From: Clostridiales bacterium
GTDB taxonomy: Bacteria; Bacillota; Clostridia; Oscillospirales; UBA644
Reading direction: 5' to 3'
NCBI GenBank assembly: GCA_016281915.1
Contig: JAEEJO010000041.1
Coordinates: 1-60,869, forward strand
DNA length: 60,869 nucleotides
Every line of letters starts with the position of its first letter. Within the stretch, counting starts at the first letter, position 1. A program made the position numbers and the translations under genes. Below the pieces are notes generated by a model. It saw nothing but the letters and a program-made list of their open reading frames with translations. It had not been told where the DNA came from and made no database searches. Positions 60,691 to 60,869 of the stretch are shown in pieces.

Positions 60691-60778
60691 GCAGGAATAT
60701 CGAAGCGGTCATAACGAGGCGGTCTTGAAAACCGTTTGGCCAAAAGCCACGGGGGTTCGAATCCCTCTTCCTGCGCCA
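60691..60778 (+). tRNA. tRNA-Ser, anticodon UGA
   Basis: Type II tRNA: acceptor stem GCAGGAA (60691-60697) with TTCCTGC, discriminator G and encoded CCA (60776-60778). The anticodon loop CTTGAAA carries TGA at 60726-60728. A long variable arm and a T arm GGGGGTTCGAATCCCTC follow. It reads UCN codons, mainly UCA. Own promoter and terminator make it a single-gene unit. Confidence 0.95.
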
Positions 60779-60783
60779 ATACA

Positions 60784-60811
60784 AAAGAGACAGTTTTCTG
60801 TCTCTTTTTTT
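60784..60811 (+). terminator. Terminator of tRNA-Ser(UGA)
   Basis: AAAGAGACAG pairs with CTGTCTCTTT around loop TTTT, followed by further T, five bases past the CCA end. Confidence 0.92.
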
Positions 60812-60816
60812 GTTAT

Positions 60817-60833
60817 TCGGGATTCGAACCCGA
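60817..60833 (-). other. tRNA T-arm-like sequence at the window edge
   Basis: On the minus strand TCGGG-TTCGAAT-CCCGA is a perfect T stem-loop. No acceptor 3' strand or CCA follows it, and only about 36 bases precede it in the window. It could be a tRNA remnant or an attachment-site relic of an integrated element; it is not a complete tRNA as seen here. Confidence 0.4.
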
Positions 60834-60869
60834 GAGGGTTTCGGCGAAAGCAAACAATTCAGAGAATAG

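Noticed and set aside
60817..60869. Complete minus-strand tRNA at the right edge
   Set aside because: Only a T arm is present; no acceptor strand pairs and no CCA is seen.

Overview
The window looks like a chromosomal segment of a Gram-positive anaerobe of the class Clostridia (Bacillota), probably gut-associated and possibly known only from metagenomes. Reasons: AddAB rather than RecBCD, an archaeal-type ferredoxin-dependent 2-oxoacid oxidoreductase, rubrerythrin, M42 aminopeptidases, the clostridial form of PyrF, strong GGAGG ribosome sites, and promoters of the form TTGACA-17-TATAAT. No rRNA, CRISPR array, transposase, integrase or replication origin is seen. Most of the window is core chromosome; accessory character is confined to about 1-4.1 kb and the two ends.

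Left part (1-4.1 kb): a truncated Xre regulator, tRNA-Ser(GCU), a Gfo/Idh/MocA oxidoreductase, a small unknown protein, and a compact Xre repressor plus 70-residue HEMKH protein (ImmR/ImmA-like). Facing them is a pair of signal-less cell-wall-hydrolase-like proteins, an amidase-like protein with apparently lost zinc ligands and an NlpC/P60 peptidase. 4.2-9.2 kb is one operon: ferredoxin, alpha, beta and gamma subunits of a Vor/Kor-type oxidoreductase, an HTH-cupin regulator and an AMP-forming acyl-CoA synthetase. 9.2-16.7 kb carries pgk, tpiA, murD, three tandem M42 aminopeptidases and a short QueG-like Fe-S protein. 16.65-21.1 kb is an operon of cysteine desulfurase, mnmA, a cupin and uvrC.

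Middle (21.3-32 kb): three leftward genes (membrane protein, metallo-beta-lactamase-fold hydrolase, small unknown), then efp with a zinc-ribbon partner, an RsiV-like lipoprotein, a strongly expressed-looking wall-anchored CBM9-like protein, and uronate isomerase (uxaC). The leftward set cimA - cytoplasmic sulfatase - rsmE follows. 32-44.3 kb runs rightward: M16C metallopeptidase, addB, addA, a possible ThyX-fold protein, a GNAT acetyltransferase and an HtrA protease.

Right part (44.3-60.9 kb): leftward pyrC-pyrF; rightward rhaB and a PepV-like dipeptidase; a secreted protein with an internal aromatic repeat; a leftward operon of a heterodimeric ABC exporter and a trigger-factor-like foldase lipoprotein. 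Last comes a rightward operon of a membrane protein, two divergent MutS-like ATPases and rubrerythrin, then tRNA-Ser(UGA) and a tRNA-arm-like remnant. Sugar genes (uxaC, rhaB, sulfatase, Gfo/Idh, CBM9-like) point to use of plant or host glycans containing uronates and rhamnose. The least explained unit, and my best candidate for an undescribed system, is the membrane protein plus twin MutS-like operon at 56.1-60.5 kb.
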